In this document: positions 43,809 through 51,982 of the stretch, in pieces
How positions within the stretch are numbered: the first letter of the stretch is position 1
Layout: each line of letters begins with the position of its first letter
Assembly: GCA_020852515.1 (NCBI GenBank)
Contig: JADZAS010000014.1
Coordinates: 124,001-188,000, forward strand
Origin: Phycisphaerales bacterium
GTDB taxonomy: Bacteria > Planctomycetota > Phycisphaerae > Phycisphaerales > UBA5793
Reading direction: 5' to 3'
DNA: 64,000 nt
Notes under the pieces: generated by a model
The model's input: the letters and a program-made list of their open reading frames with translations, nothing else
The model's database searches: none
Told to the model about the DNA's origin: nothing
Position numbers and translations under genes: made by a program

Positions 43809-43929
43809 TGATCACCTCGCACCCACTACATCGACCCGCCCGCGCCGGCCGCTTGACCTCGGTTTCCAATGATACGAGCCATCAGAGCGGCGCACCCCGC
43901 CGCGGCGCCGCGCACGCCGCTCAAACAAA

Positions 43930-43958
43930 CGACGCAGTGGGTCCGTCCCACTGCGTCG
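43930..43958 (-). terminator. terminator of the ribosomal/ssb gene cluster
   Basis: CGACGCAGTGGG (43930-43941) and CCCACTGCGTCG (43947-43958) form a perfect 12-bp stem with a 5-nt loop, 31 bp past the rplI stop. On the minus strand it is followed by TTTGTTTG. Confidence 0.9.
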
Positions 43959-43988
43959 CCGGAAAAACGTGTTGAGCGGACGCTGGAT

Positions 43989-44564
43989 TCAGCCGGCCGC
44001 CGCCTCGGGTGCGGCCGCGCTGCCTTCCGCAGGCGCCTGGGCCTCTTCGCCCTCGCCCTCGCCCTCTGCCGCTTGCTCTTCTTCGGAGCGGCCGAGGTTC
44101 AGTTCGCGGTCCGCCACGACCCACAACTTGATCTCCGTGCGCAGGTCCTTGTCGAGCTGCACGGGGATGTCGTAGGAATCGATGCGCTTGATCGCGGCGC
44201 CGATGCGGATGTGCCGGTCGCTGACGCGATTGAACCCCGCGTCGCGCAGCGCCGTGGAGATGTCGTGCTGCGTGACCGAGCCGTAGAGCCAGCCCTGGTC
44301 GTTGCACGAGCGCTCGAGGGTGACTTCGAAGCCTTCGAGCTTCTCGACGAGCGCTTCGAGTTCCTTGCGCAGGGCGGCGAGTTCTCGCTCCACCTCGGCG
44401 CGGCGGGCGGCGAGCGCCTTCTTGGCGCCTTCCGTGGGGGTCACGGCATAGCCGAGCGGGACGAGGTAGTTCCGCGCATATCCGGGCTTGACGTCAACGA
44501 CGTCGCCGACGATGCCGAGGTTTTCGATGTTCTCCGTCAGGAGCAATTCAACGGTTCTGGCCAT
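43989..44564 (-). CDS. rplI: 50S ribosomal protein bL9 with acidic C-terminal tail
   Basis: The 191-aa protein is longer than the usual ~148. The N-terminal domain is standard: VELLLTENIENLGIVGDVVD, VKPGYARNYLVPLGYAVTPT. A long connecting helix and the C-terminal RNA-binding domain follow (LYGSVTQHDISTALRDAGF). The last ~40 residues are an added Glu/Ala/Gly tail (EEEQAAEGEGEGEEAQAPAE). It is the last gene of the leftward cluster before the terminator. Confidence 0.95.
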   Translation of the reverse strand: MARTVELLLTENIENLGIVGDVVDVKPGYARNYLVPLGYAVTPTEGAKKALAARRAEVERELAALRKELEALVEKLEGFEVTLERSCNDQGWLYGSVTQHDISTALRDAGFNRVSDRHIRIGAAIKRIDSYDIPVQLDKDLRTEIKLWVVADRELNLGRSEEEQAAEGEGEGEEAQAPAEGSAAAPEAAAG

Positions 44565-44641
44565 GATGCTGTCCTTCCATCATCTGATGGGTTTGGAAGT
44601 TAGCAGCCCGGCACGCGCCGGACCGCAACGGGAAATGTGAA

Positions 44642-45100
44642 TCAGAACGGGATGTCTTCCTCGTCGATGGGTTGATGCGGCCCGTCGGCAGGCGCGCCGC
44701 CCGAGCGCGCCGGCCGGGGAGCGCCCGGCCCGCGGCTCTCGCCGCCGCCACCGCCGCCTTCTCCGCCGCCGCGCGAATCGACGAACTGGAACGACTCGAC
44801 GACGACCTTGTGCCGGGAGCGCTTCTGCCCCTGCTGGTCTTCCCACTGGTCGAGTTTGAGCCGGCCCTCAATGAAGATCGGCCGACCCTTGGTGAAGTAT
44901 TGATTGATGAGTTCAGCCGTGCGGCCCCAGGCTTCGCAGTCCACGAAGGTCGTCTCTTCCTTCTTCTCGCCGCTGCCCGAGGTGTAGTAGCGATTGACCG
45001 CCAGGCCGATCTGCGCCACCGGCTGATTGCTGGCCGTGTAGCGCAGTTCCGGATCGCGGGTCAGGTTGCCCATGAGCAGGACTTTGTTGTAGGACGCCAT
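44642..45100 (-). CDS. ssb: single-stranded DNA-binding protein
   Basis: The 152-aa product has the OB-fold (NKVLLMGNLTRDPELRYTAS, FVDCEAWGRTAELINQYFTK, GRPIFIEGRLKLDQWEDQQG), a Gly-rich flexible linker and the acidic partner-binding tip DEEDIPF at the C-terminus. ATG 45100 gives the canonical MASYNKV start. It lies between rpsF and rplI, as in many bacteria, but without rpsR following it. Confidence 0.97.
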   Translation of the reverse strand: MASYNKVLLMGNLTRDPELRYTASNQPVAQIGLAVNRYYTSGSGEKKEETTFVDCEAWGRTAELINQYFTKGRPIFIEGRLKLDQWEDQQGQKRSRHKVVVESFQFVDSRGGGEGGGGGGESRGPGAPRPARSGGAPADGPHQPIDEEDIPF

Positions 45101-45150
45101 GATGCTCCACCTTTCGTCGCTTCGACGATCGTACGCTCGGGCCGCCTCAC

Positions 45151-45594
45151 TCACTCCGCGGACGCGGGAGCCGAGTCATCGCCCGCCGCAGCGCCCACCG
45201 GCTCGCGCTCTTCGCGCGATGAACCTTCCGAGCGGAGGCTCGACTCGGCGCTGAGGTTGTCGCGCCCGTCGGTGGCCTGCATCTCTTCGATCGTCAGGTG
45301 ATCGGCGCGGATGATGAGGAAGCGCGAGATCATTTCCGAAAGGTTGCAGTCGCGCTCGATGTTGGCCATGCGCGTCCCGCGGGCGCGAAAGTAGGCCAGC
45401 AGGAACAGGCCGCGCTTGTTCTTGTCGATCGGCGTGGCGAGGTTCTTCTCGCCCCACTTGCTCAGAGCGATCAGCTCCGCCTCGGAGCGGTTGATGATCT
45501 CTTCGATGTGCTTGACCGCCCCGGCCATGTCGCTCGTCTGCGACTGGGGGAAGACAAACATCGCTTCGTACTCGTACACGTTGTGGTCAGTCAT
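45151..45594 (-). CDS. rpsF: 30S ribosomal protein bS6
   Basis: The 147-aa protein has the core YEYEAMFVFPQSQTSDMAGA, KWGEKNLATPIDKNKRGLFL and IERDCNLSEMISRFLIIRAD typical of S6 (family ~95-130 aa). The C-terminal ~35 residues are an acidic/serine-rich extension (SSREEREPVGAAAGDDSAPA). ATG 45594 follows a GGAAAAGGAT-like site. Upstream is pth, downstream ssb. Confidence 0.95.
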   Translation of the reverse strand: MTDHNVYEYEAMFVFPQSQTSDMAGAVKHIEEIINRSEAELIALSKWGEKNLATPIDKNKRGLFLLAYFRARGTRMANIERDCNLSEMISRFLIIRADHLTIEEMQATDGRDNLSAESSLRSEGSSREEREPVGAAAGDDSAPASAE

Positions 45595-45658
45595 GATCAG
45601 ATCCTTTTCCCGCCGGCTTACCGGCAGAGGGGTTGCGGCCGCGGCGCGGCCGGTGTGT

Positions 45659-46258
45659 TCAGTCCTCTTGTTCCTGCGAATCATCCTTGCGCGCTTTGCG
45701 CGTGTTGAAACGGTTCATCGCCGTGTCGATGCCCTCGTTGGCCCAGCACCACGCGGCGTCGGCGATCACGCCCAGCCGCTCTTCGATCACCGGCGCCTGC
45801 TCGGGCGTGAAGCGCCCCAGCACGTAGTCGTGTCGGGCGATGCGCCCCGGAGGATCGATGCCCACCCGCAGGCGCGGAAAGGCCTCGGTCCCCAGCCGGC
45901 GCGTGATGTCCGCCAGCCCATTGTGCCCGCCGTCCGATCCGCTCTTGCGCAGGCGAATGTCGCCTAGCGGCAGCGCGACGTCGTCGGTGATGACGAGCAG
46001 GTCCGCCGGATCCATCTTGTAGAACCGCACGATTTCGGCCACGGTGGCTCCCGAGAGGTTCATGTATGTCATGGGCTTGACGAGAAGGCACTTGTCCGCG
46101 CCGGCGCGGGTCTCGGTAACGGCGGCCTGGAACTGGCTGCGCAGCGGCGCCCCCGGGGCGAGCCGCTGAGCCAGGCGGTCGATCGCCATGAACCCCACGT
46201 TGTGACGCGTGTTCTGGTAGGCGGGACCGGGATTGCCCAGACCGACGATCACCTTCAT
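45659..46258 (-). CDS. pth: peptidyl-tRNA hydrolase
   Basis: The 199-aa enzyme recycles peptidyl-tRNA by hydrolysing the ester bond. Motifs: VIVGLGNPGPAYQNTRHNVG with the catalytic His, VKPMTYMNLSG, LLVITDDVALPLGDIRLRKS and GSDGGHNGLADI. ATG 46258 overlaps the rplY stop as ATGA, indicating coupling. Family length ~190. Confidence 0.97.
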   Translation of the reverse strand: MKVIVGLGNPGPAYQNTRHNVGFMAIDRLAQRLAPGAPLRSQFQAAVTETRAGADKCLLVKPMTYMNLSGATVAEIVRFYKMDPADLLVITDDVALPLGDIRLRKSGSDGGHNGLADITRRLGTEAFPRLRVGIDPPGRIARHDYVLGRFTPEQAPVIEERLGVIADAAWCWANEGIDTAMNRFNTRKARKDDSQEQED

Positions 46259-46911
46259 TCCTTCTCCGCTTCCGCGCCTTCCCCCTCGGCTTCCTTCTTC
46301 TCGCCGATGATTTCGGGTTCGGCGCCTTCGACCTCTGCCGGGGCTTCGGCTTCTTCGGCCACGACGGAGACCATGGCGATGACTTCGTCCGCGTCCTCAT
46401 CGAGTGCGAGACCCGCGGGCAACTGGATCTGCCCGGCCGTCAGGAAGTCGCCGGCCTCGAGCGCCGACACATCCACCACGATCGCTTCCGAGGGCACGTC
46501 GGCGGCAAGGCACTTGATGCCGACGCTGTCCTTGACGAGCCGGAGGATCGCGCCCTCGGTCTTGAGGCCGACGGGCTTGCCGCTCAACTTGATCGAAACG
46601 TGGATGCTGACTTCCTCGGTGAGGTCGATGCGCGTCATGTCCACGTGGATGACGTTGTTGCCGAGAAAGTCAAACTGCAGTTCGTTGACGAGGCAGGTCT
46701 CGGCGCCGCCGCCCTCGAGGGCCACGTTGAAGACGCGCTGGCCGTGCGTCAGGTGCGTGATGAGTTCCTTCTCGTTGACGCTGACGGCGAGCGGATCCTG
46801 CTGGTGGCCATAGATCACCGCCGGAAGTTCGCCGCCGGCGCGAAGTCGGCGGGCATAGCGGCTTCCGAGGCGATCACGCTTTCTGGCCCGAACTGTTGGT
46901 GTGTTTCCCAT
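46255..46911 (-). CDS. rplY: 50S ribosomal protein bL25 (Ctc-type)
   Basis: The 218-aa protein has the 5S-rRNA-binding N-terminal domain (VRARKRDRLGSRYARRLRAG, GELPAVIYGHQQDPLAVSVN) and the Ctc C-terminal domain (GAILRLVKDSVGIKCLAADV, DVSALEAGDFLTAGQIQLPA), plus a Glu/Ala-rich acidic tail. Known partner of general stress adaptation in other bacteria. First gene after the hairpin that follows prs. Confidence 0.95.
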   Translation of the reverse strand: MGNTPTVRARKRDRLGSRYARRLRAGGELPAVIYGHQQDPLAVSVNEKELITHLTHGQRVFNVALEGGGAETCLVNELQFDFLGNNVIHVDMTRIDLTEEVSIHVSIKLSGKPVGLKTEGAILRLVKDSVGIKCLAADVPSEAIVVDVSALEAGDFLTAGQIQLPAGLALDEDADEVIAMVSVVAEEAEAPAEVEGAEPEIIGEKKEAEGEGAEAEKE

Positions 46912-46949
46912 TTCTTTCCCGATCTCAACCCTGGGGGTGAAATAAGACC

Positions 46950-46969
46950 ATCGCCCGCGCTCGGGCGAT
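46950..46969 (-). terminator. hairpin between prs and rplY
   Basis: ATCGCCCG (46950-46957), loop CGCT, CGGGCGAT (46962-46969): a perfect 8-bp stem that starts at the prs stop codon. The following minus-strand sequence has only a weak U-rich stretch, so read-through into rplY is likely. Confidence 0.6.
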
Positions 46970-47931
46970 TATCGTTTGCTCCCGACGCGGTTTCGGAACA
47001 GCGCCGAAACCGAAACGTTGTGATGAATGCGGCGGATCGCCTCGCCAAACAGCGGCGCGACCGAAAGTTCGACCAGTTTGTCCGCGATCGGGCCACAGCG
47101 CCCGGTGAGCGGAATGGAGTCCGTGAGGATGATGCGCTCGATGGGCGCCTCGGCGAGCCGCTCGAGCGCCAGGCCCACGAGCACGCCGTGCGTGGCGGCG
47201 ACGATGACGCGCCTGGCGCCTCGATCCATGACCACCCGCGCTGCTTCCGTCACGGTGCCCGCGGTGCTGATCATGTCGTCGATCATGAGCACCGTGCGGT
47301 CGCGCACCTCGCCGACCATGTTGACGGCTTCGACCTGCTTGCCTGAGCGCCGGCGCTTGTCGATGATCGCCAGATCGCCGCCGAGCACGTTGGCAAACAT
47401 GTTGGCGACCTTCACGTTGCCCACGTCGGGCGAAACGAGCACGATCTCGCCGAGTTCCTCGCGCACCGACTGGAGGTATTCCACAATCACCGGTGCGGCC
47501 ATGAGGTGATCGAGCGGAATGTCGAAAAAGCCCTGGATCTGAGCCGCGTGCAGATCGAGCGCCAGCACGCGATTGGCGCCGGCAGTCGTGATGAGATTGG
47601 CCACGAGCTTAGCGGTGATGGGCGTGCGGCCCTCGTCCTTGCGATCCTGCCGGGCGTAGCCGAAATACGGCATGACCGCGGTGATGCGCCGGGCCGAGGC
47701 CCGCCGCAGGCAGTCCATGAAGATGAGCAGTTCGATGAGGTTGTCGTTGACGGGCTGGCACGTCGGAAGCACGACAAAGCAGTCGCGCCCGCGCACGTCC
47801 TCGTCGATCTTGACGATGATCTCGCCATCCGGAAACAGCTCCGTCGTGCTCTGGCCCGGCGGGATTTCGAGGTGGGCGCAGATCTTCTCGCCGAACTGGC
47901 GGCTGCCCCGTCCGGCGAAGATTCGCAGCAT
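46969..47931 (-). CDS. prs: ribose-phosphate pyrophosphokinase
   Basis: The 320-aa enzyme makes PRPP from ribose-5-phosphate and ATP. Motifs: LRIFAGRGSRQFGEKICAHL, MPYFGYARQDRKDEGRTPIT, LDLHAAQIQGFFDIPLDHL and the PRPP-binding loop VLMIDDMISTAGTVTEAARV. ATG 47931 gives the usual N-terminus. A TTG at 47952 that overlaps the glmU stop has a better Shine-Dalgarno sequence (GGGAG) and would add seven residues. Confidence 0.96.
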   Translation of the reverse strand: MLRIFAGRGSRQFGEKICAHLEIPPGQSTTELFPDGEIIVKIDEDVRGRDCFVVLPTCQPVNDNLIELLIFMDCLRRASARRITAVMPYFGYARQDRKDEGRTPITAKLVANLITTAGANRVLALDLHAAQIQGFFDIPLDHLMAAPVIVEYLQSVREELGEIVLVSPDVGNVKVANMFANVLGGDLAIIDKRRRSGKQVEAVNMVGEVRDRTVLMIDDMISTAGTVTEAARVVMDRGARRVIVAATHGVLVGLALERLAEAPIERIILTDSIPLTGRCGPIADKLVELSVAPLFGEAIRRIHHNVSVSALFRNRVGSKR

Positions 47932-47948
47932 GCTCGTGTCGGAATTGT

Positions 47949-48752
47949 TCAAGGCGCCACTCCCTCGGCCAGTCGTTTCGCGAGGATGGAAGAAACGTGT
48001 TCGAGCTGCTCGGCGGTGTTGATGCTGTGCACTTCGTCGGCGCTGACGGCGTCGATCACCTCGACGCGCTTCCCATCGCCGCGCAGGATACCGCACACGT
48101 CTGTGAGGTAGTACTCGCCGCTGGCGTTGGCGTTGGTCAGGCGGCGCAGCGACGCGAGGAGTTGCCGCGCATCGAAGCAGTAGTAACTCGGATTGATTTC
48201 GTTGATGCGCTTCTGCGCGGCCGTCGCGTCCTTGTCTTCGACGATGCGATCGAACCGGCCGGCCGCGTCGCGGACGATGCGGCCGTATCCCGCCGGGTCG
48301 GCAATCCGCGCTGTCGCCAGCGTCGCCGCGGCGCCTGCGCGCCGGTGGGCCGCGACGAGTTGCCGCAGCGTCTGGGCCCGAATGAGCGGGCCATCGCCGG
48401 CCAGCACGAGCAGGTCGCCGTCGTAGCCGCTCAGGGCCGGCTGCGTCTGCATGACTGCGTGGCCGGTGCCCAGCGGCTCGCCCTGCTCCACGAACTCGAC
48501 ATCATTCTGGCCGGCAAACGCGTCGCGGACCCGGTCGCCCTGGTAACCGATGACAAGGAGAATGCGACCGCAACCCGCGGCGCGGCACGCCTCCACCACC
48601 CACTGCACCATCGGCCGCTCGCACACGGGGTGGAGCACCTTGACGAGATCGGACTTCATGCGCTTGGAGCGCCCGGCGGCGAGAATCACCGCGGCCAGGG
48701 CGCGCTCGCCCTGGGCGGAAGTGGAGTTCGAGTTGATCGAGGCGCTGGCCAT
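47949..48752 (-). CDS. nucleotidyltransferase, GlmU N-terminal-half-like
   Basis: The 267-aa product has the sugar-nucleotide pyrophosphorylase motif LAAVILAAGRSKRMKSDLVK VLH, then LLVIGYQGDRVRDAFAG, EQGEPLGTGHAVMQTQPAL, LLVLAGDGPLIRAQTLRQL and YYLTDV. It matches the UDP-GlcNAc pyrophosphorylase half of GlmU. The left-handed beta-helix acetyltransferase half is absent. It therefore probably makes UDP-GlcNAc (or a related sugar nucleotide) with a separate acetyltransferase elsewhere. It lies 40 bp downstream of tRNA-Gln and upstream of prs. Confidence 0.88.
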   Translation of the reverse strand: MASASINSNSTSAQGERALAAVILAAGRSKRMKSDLVKVLHPVCERPMVQWVVEACRAAGCGRILLVIGYQGDRVRDAFAGQNDVEFVEQGEPLGTGHAVMQTQPALSGYDGDLLVLAGDGPLIRAQTLRQLVAAHRRAGAAATLATARIADPAGYGRIVRDAAGRFDRIVEDKDATAAQKRINEINPSYYCFDARQLLASLRRLTNANASGEYYLTDVCGILRGDGKRVEVIDAVSADEVHSINTAEQLEHVSSILAKRLAEGVAP

Positions 48753-48793
48753 GAACGAATCTGATAGGGCGTGCGCCGCCGGCACTGCAAAAG

Positions 48794-48865
48794 CTGGCCC
48801 GCCTGGACTCGAACCAGGAATAACAGTACCAAAAACTGCTGTGTTGCCAATTACACCACGGGCCA
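48794..48865 (-). tRNA. tRNA-Gln (TTG anticodon)
   Basis: The 72-nt minus-strand cloverleaf has acceptor TGGCCCG/CGGGCCA, anticodon arm CAGT-TTTTGGT-ACTG giving TTG (Gln), T arm CCTGG-TTCGAGT-CCAGG and discriminator G. CCA is not encoded. It stands 41 bp upstream of the glmU-like gene on the same strand. Confidence 0.95.
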
Positions 48866-49167
48866 GTGGTGTGCGATCAGGCGATCGCGAGCAGGCAAGG
48901 CGGCGTCCGCGTGTGCTCCTGAATGTGGCTCGTAGCCGAGACGAGTCGTGAAACTGCGTAATCGCGGCCTACCGAGCGTGCCGACGTGGAGCGCCAGCGC
49001 GGGACGGTCAGATCCGCGGCCAAGTCCCCTGCAGACTGGAGCACCGACCGGCCGCGCCGCGATACCCCATGGATGGGCCAAGCCACAAGCCAGCCCCATC
49101 CGGTCCCTGGTTGGAGACCGGCAAGTGTAGACGCGGGTGCAATTGGGTCAATCCAAGCACCCGCCGC
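48866..49167. other. intergenic region upstream of tRNA-Gln
   Basis: About 300 bp with no gene I can support. It should contain the tRNA-Gln/glmU promoter on the minus strand and the 3' end of the FkbM gene's transcript. No clear promoter pair or terminator hairpin was found. Confidence 0.4.
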
Positions 49168-49893
49168 TCACCCGCCGCGCGGCAGGAAGGCGTAGTTCAG
49201 ATACGCCTTGTCGATCCCCGACCGCACCCGCTCGTACTCGCTCATGGGAGTCAGTTTCCGCCCGTGGAGCATGAAAGCGTCGTAGCCGAGTCCATCCAGC
49301 AGGGCGAACAGCGACCCCTCGCGCACGTGCCGGTCGTGCACCTCGATGAGCAGCGTCGGGCGGTCTCGCTCAAGCAGAGCCCGGCCGCCCTCAAACACCG
49401 CCGCCTCGTGCCCTTCGACATCGCACTTGATGAACCCGACCGGCGGGCCGTCCCACGCGCCAAACACGTCATCGAGCGTCTTCACCGGCACTTCAAACGA
49501 TTCGAGCGAATCGCCTGCCGCCTTGCCGGTCCGGTCGAGCCGCGCGCCGCCGGTGTGGTGCGGATCGCGGACCAGCCGCATCGAGCCCGGAGCCGAAGAC
49601 ACGCCGCAGCGCTCGATGGTGAGCCGGTCGAGGTGAAAGGAGATTCGCGCCTGGTGCAGACACTGCTGCAGCTCCGGCTGCGGCTCGAAGGCGACGACCC
49701 GCCCTGCGGGCCCGACGGCGCGGTGCATCCAGTAGGAGTAGAGCCCGCGATGCGCTCCGATGTCCACCGCCGTCTTCCCCCTGAGATGGCAGCCGCGCAT
49801 GAACGCCAGTTCAGCGCGCTCGGAGCGAAGCCGATAGCGCCAGGCGCGGTGCAGGAAGTGGAGATGGTCGAGAAGTGAGAGTCGCTCAGCCAC
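49168..49893 (-). CDS. FkbM-family methyltransferase
   Basis: The 241-aa SAM-dependent methyltransferase shows GKTAVDIGAHRGLYSYWMHR (motif I), GRVVAFEPQPELQQCLHQAR, GFIKCDVEGHEAAVFEGGRA and LLIEVHDRHVREG, the standard FkbM signature. These enzymes O-methylate sugars or other hydroxylated molecules. Acceptor unknown. The GTG at 49893 leaves room for a divergent promoter. An ATG at 49956 would overlap the start of ubiD, so I consider it unlikely. Weak ribosome binding site. Confidence 0.88.
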   Translation of the reverse strand: MAERLSLLDHLHFLHRAWRYRLRSERAELAFMRGCHLRGKTAVDIGAHRGLYSYWMHRAVGPAGRVVAFEPQPELQQCLHQARISFHLDRLTIERCGVSSAPGSMRLVRDPHHTGGARLDRTGKAAGDSLESFEVPVKTLDDVFGAWDGPPVGFIKCDVEGHEAAVFEGGRALLERDRPTLLIEVHDRHVREGSLFALLDGLGYDAFMLHGRKLTPMSEYERVRSGIDKAYLNYAFLPRGG

Positions 49894-49954
49894 GGCGGTA
49901 CCATAGCCTGAGCCGATCGCACCGCCACGCGCCGCCTCCCTATCCTGTCTCACC

Positions 49955-51982
49955 ATGTACCGATCGCTGGGTGAGTTCATCGATGCGCTTGACCGGGCCG
50001 GCGAACTCGTGCGCATCAAAGCGCCCGTCTCGCCTCTGCTCGAGATCAGCGAGATCGCCGACCGCGTGAGCAAGGCGACGGCGCCGACGCGCGGCCTGAC
50101 GGGGCAGATCGTCGATCCGGATCACGCATCGCTCGGCGGCCCGGCGCTGCTCTTTGAAAACATCCAAGGCGCCGAGTCAGACATTCCCGTCGCCATCAAC
50201 CTCTTCGGCAGTTACCACCGCATGGAAATGGCGCTGGGCTGTCACGACCAGGGCCACACGCCCGGCGGCTTCGAGGCCATCGCCGATCGCATCGCGTCGC
50301 TCACCCGGCCCGAGCCCCCGGCCGGGTTGGGCGCGCTGCTGCGCAAGGCGCTCGAATTCGCTCCGCTGCTGCGCACGCCACCTCGGCTGGTCCGCGCGGG
50401 CGCCTGCCAGCAGGTCGTCAAGACCGGCAGCAGCGTGAATCTGCTCGAACTGCCGATCAACAAATGCTGGCCGCTCGACGGCGATCTGGCCGCGGTCGGC
50501 TACCCGACGCCGGCCGGCCAGCCCGACATGAGCGTGGGCCAGGGCCGGTTCATCACCTTCGCGGGCATGTACACGATCCACGCCGACGACGCCGGCAAGG
50601 CCCGGCCGCCCAGCCGCAACATCGGCATGTATCGCGCGCAACTGATCGACCGCACGCGGCTCATCATGCACTGGCACATGCACCACGACGGCGCGCGCCA
50701 CTGGCGCTCGTGGAAGCGCCTGGGGCAACCGATGCCCATTGCGATCGCGTTTGGCGGCGAGAGCGTGCTGCCGTATGCCGCGACGTGTCCACTGCCGCCG
50801 GGCGTGAGCGAACTTCTCATGGCGGGCTTCCTCAATCGGCGCGGCATCCCGCTGGTCAAGTGCCGCACCATTCCGCTGCACGTTCCCGCCAACGCCGAGA
50901 TCATCATCGAAGGCTGGGTCTCGACGCAGGCCGGCGGCATCGGCTTCGACCCGCGTGCAACTGACGAACCGCTCGGGCCCGGCGCTGCATTCGAAGGGCC
51001 GTTCGGCGACCACACCGGCTACTACTCGCTGCCCGACCGCTATCCGATCGTCGAGGTTTCAGCCATCACGCATCGGCGAAACCCGGTCTACCCGAGCACG
51101 ATCGTCGGCCTGCCGCCGCAGGAAGATTACTACCTCGGCAAGGCGACCGAGCGGCTCATGCTGCCGCTGTTGCGCACGCTCATTCCCGACATCATCGACT
51201 ACGACCTGCCGATGTTCGGCGCGTTTCACAACTGCGCCTTCATCCAGATCCGCAAGGAGTATCCGCTGCAGGCGCGGCGGGTCATGCACGCCGTGTGGGG
51301 CGCGGGGCAGATGGCGTGGACCAAGTTCATCATCGTCGTCGATGACGATGTCAACGTGCACAAGCGCGATGAAGTACTCGCGGCGATATTCCGCAATTGC
51401 GACTTTGAGCGCGACCTCGAACTCGTCAACGGCCCGCTGGACATTCTCGACCACGCAGCGCCGCGCCTGGGCGCCGGACACAAACTCGGCATCGACGCGA
51501 CGCGCAAGATCGCGGGCGAGGAAGTCAACGGCATCCCCATCTCCCGACCTCGGCAAAGAGAAACCCTCGCCAGTTCCCTTGAGATCAGCGGCGGCGGCGT
51601 CGCCGGCTGCTTGCCGGAGTTCGGCCTGGGCCGCTGCCTGCTGGCCCGATTGGAAGAGCCTGGCGCCACCGACCACCGCACCGAGCTCGAAGCAGGGCTT
51701 CAAGACCCCAGCCCAGGCGCCCCCGACTGGATCATCCTCGTCGATGACATTGACCCGCGCGACATCGACGGCGTGCTCTTCCGCTGGTGCGCCAACTGCG
51801 ACCCGGGGCGCGACATGATCCGCCGCGGGCCGCGCATTGCCTTCGACGCCACCGCCAAGAAAGCCGGAACGATCATCAATGGCCACCGCGTGCGCGACTA
51901 CCCGCCGATCCTCGAGATGAGCGAGGAAATCAGGCAGCGCGTCACGCACCGGTGGTCAGAGTACGGCCTGGACCGTTACTGA
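49955..51982 (+). CDS. UbiD-family (de)carboxylase
   Basis: The 675-aa protein is slightly longer than the family norm (~490-620 aa). Characteristic stretches: YRSLGEFIDALDRAGELVRI, PALLFENIQGAESDIPVAIN, LLELPINKCWPLDGDLAAV, NIGMYRAQLIDRTRLIMHWH, PPEGV-type PLPPGVSELLMAGFLNRRGI, VPANAEIIIEGWVSTQAGGI and GPFGDHTGYYSLPDRYPIVE. UbiD enzymes use prenylated FMN, made by a UbiX partner not seen here, to decarboxylate aromatic or unsaturated acids. Likely in ubiquinone/menaquinone-type quinone synthesis, but the substrate cannot be read from sequence. Confidence 0.93.
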   Translation: MYRSLGEFIDALDRAGELVRIKAPVSPLLEISEIADRVSKATAPTRGLTGQIVDPDHASLGGPALLFENIQGAESDIPVAINLFGSYHRMEMALGCHDQGHTPGGFEAIADRIASLTRPEPPAGLGALLRKALEFAPLLRTPPRLVRAGACQQVVKTGSSVNLLELPINKCWPLDGDLAAVGYPTPAGQPDMSVGQGRFITFAGMYTIHADDAGKARPPSRNIGMYRAQLIDRTRLIMHWHMHHDGARHWRSWKRLGQPMPIAIAFGGESVLPYAATCPLPPGVSELLMAGFLNRRGIPLVKCRTIPLHVPANAEIIIEGWVSTQAGGIGFDPRATDEPLGPGAAFEGPFGDHTGYYSLPDRYPIVEVSAITHRRNPVYPSTIVGLPPQEDYYLGKATERLMLPLLRTLIPDIIDYDLPMFGAFHNCAFIQIRKEYPLQARRVMHAVWGAGQMAWTKFIIVVDDDVNVHKRDEVLAAIFRNCDFERDLELVNGPLDILDHAAPRLGAGHKLGIDATRKIAGEEVNGIPISRPRQRETLASSLEISGGGVAGCLPEFGLGRCLLARLEEPGATDHRTELEAGLQDPSPGAPDWIILVDDIDPRDIDGVLFRWCANCDPGRDMIRRGPRIAFDATAKKAGTIINGHRVRDYPPILEMSEEIRQRVTHRWSEYGLDRY

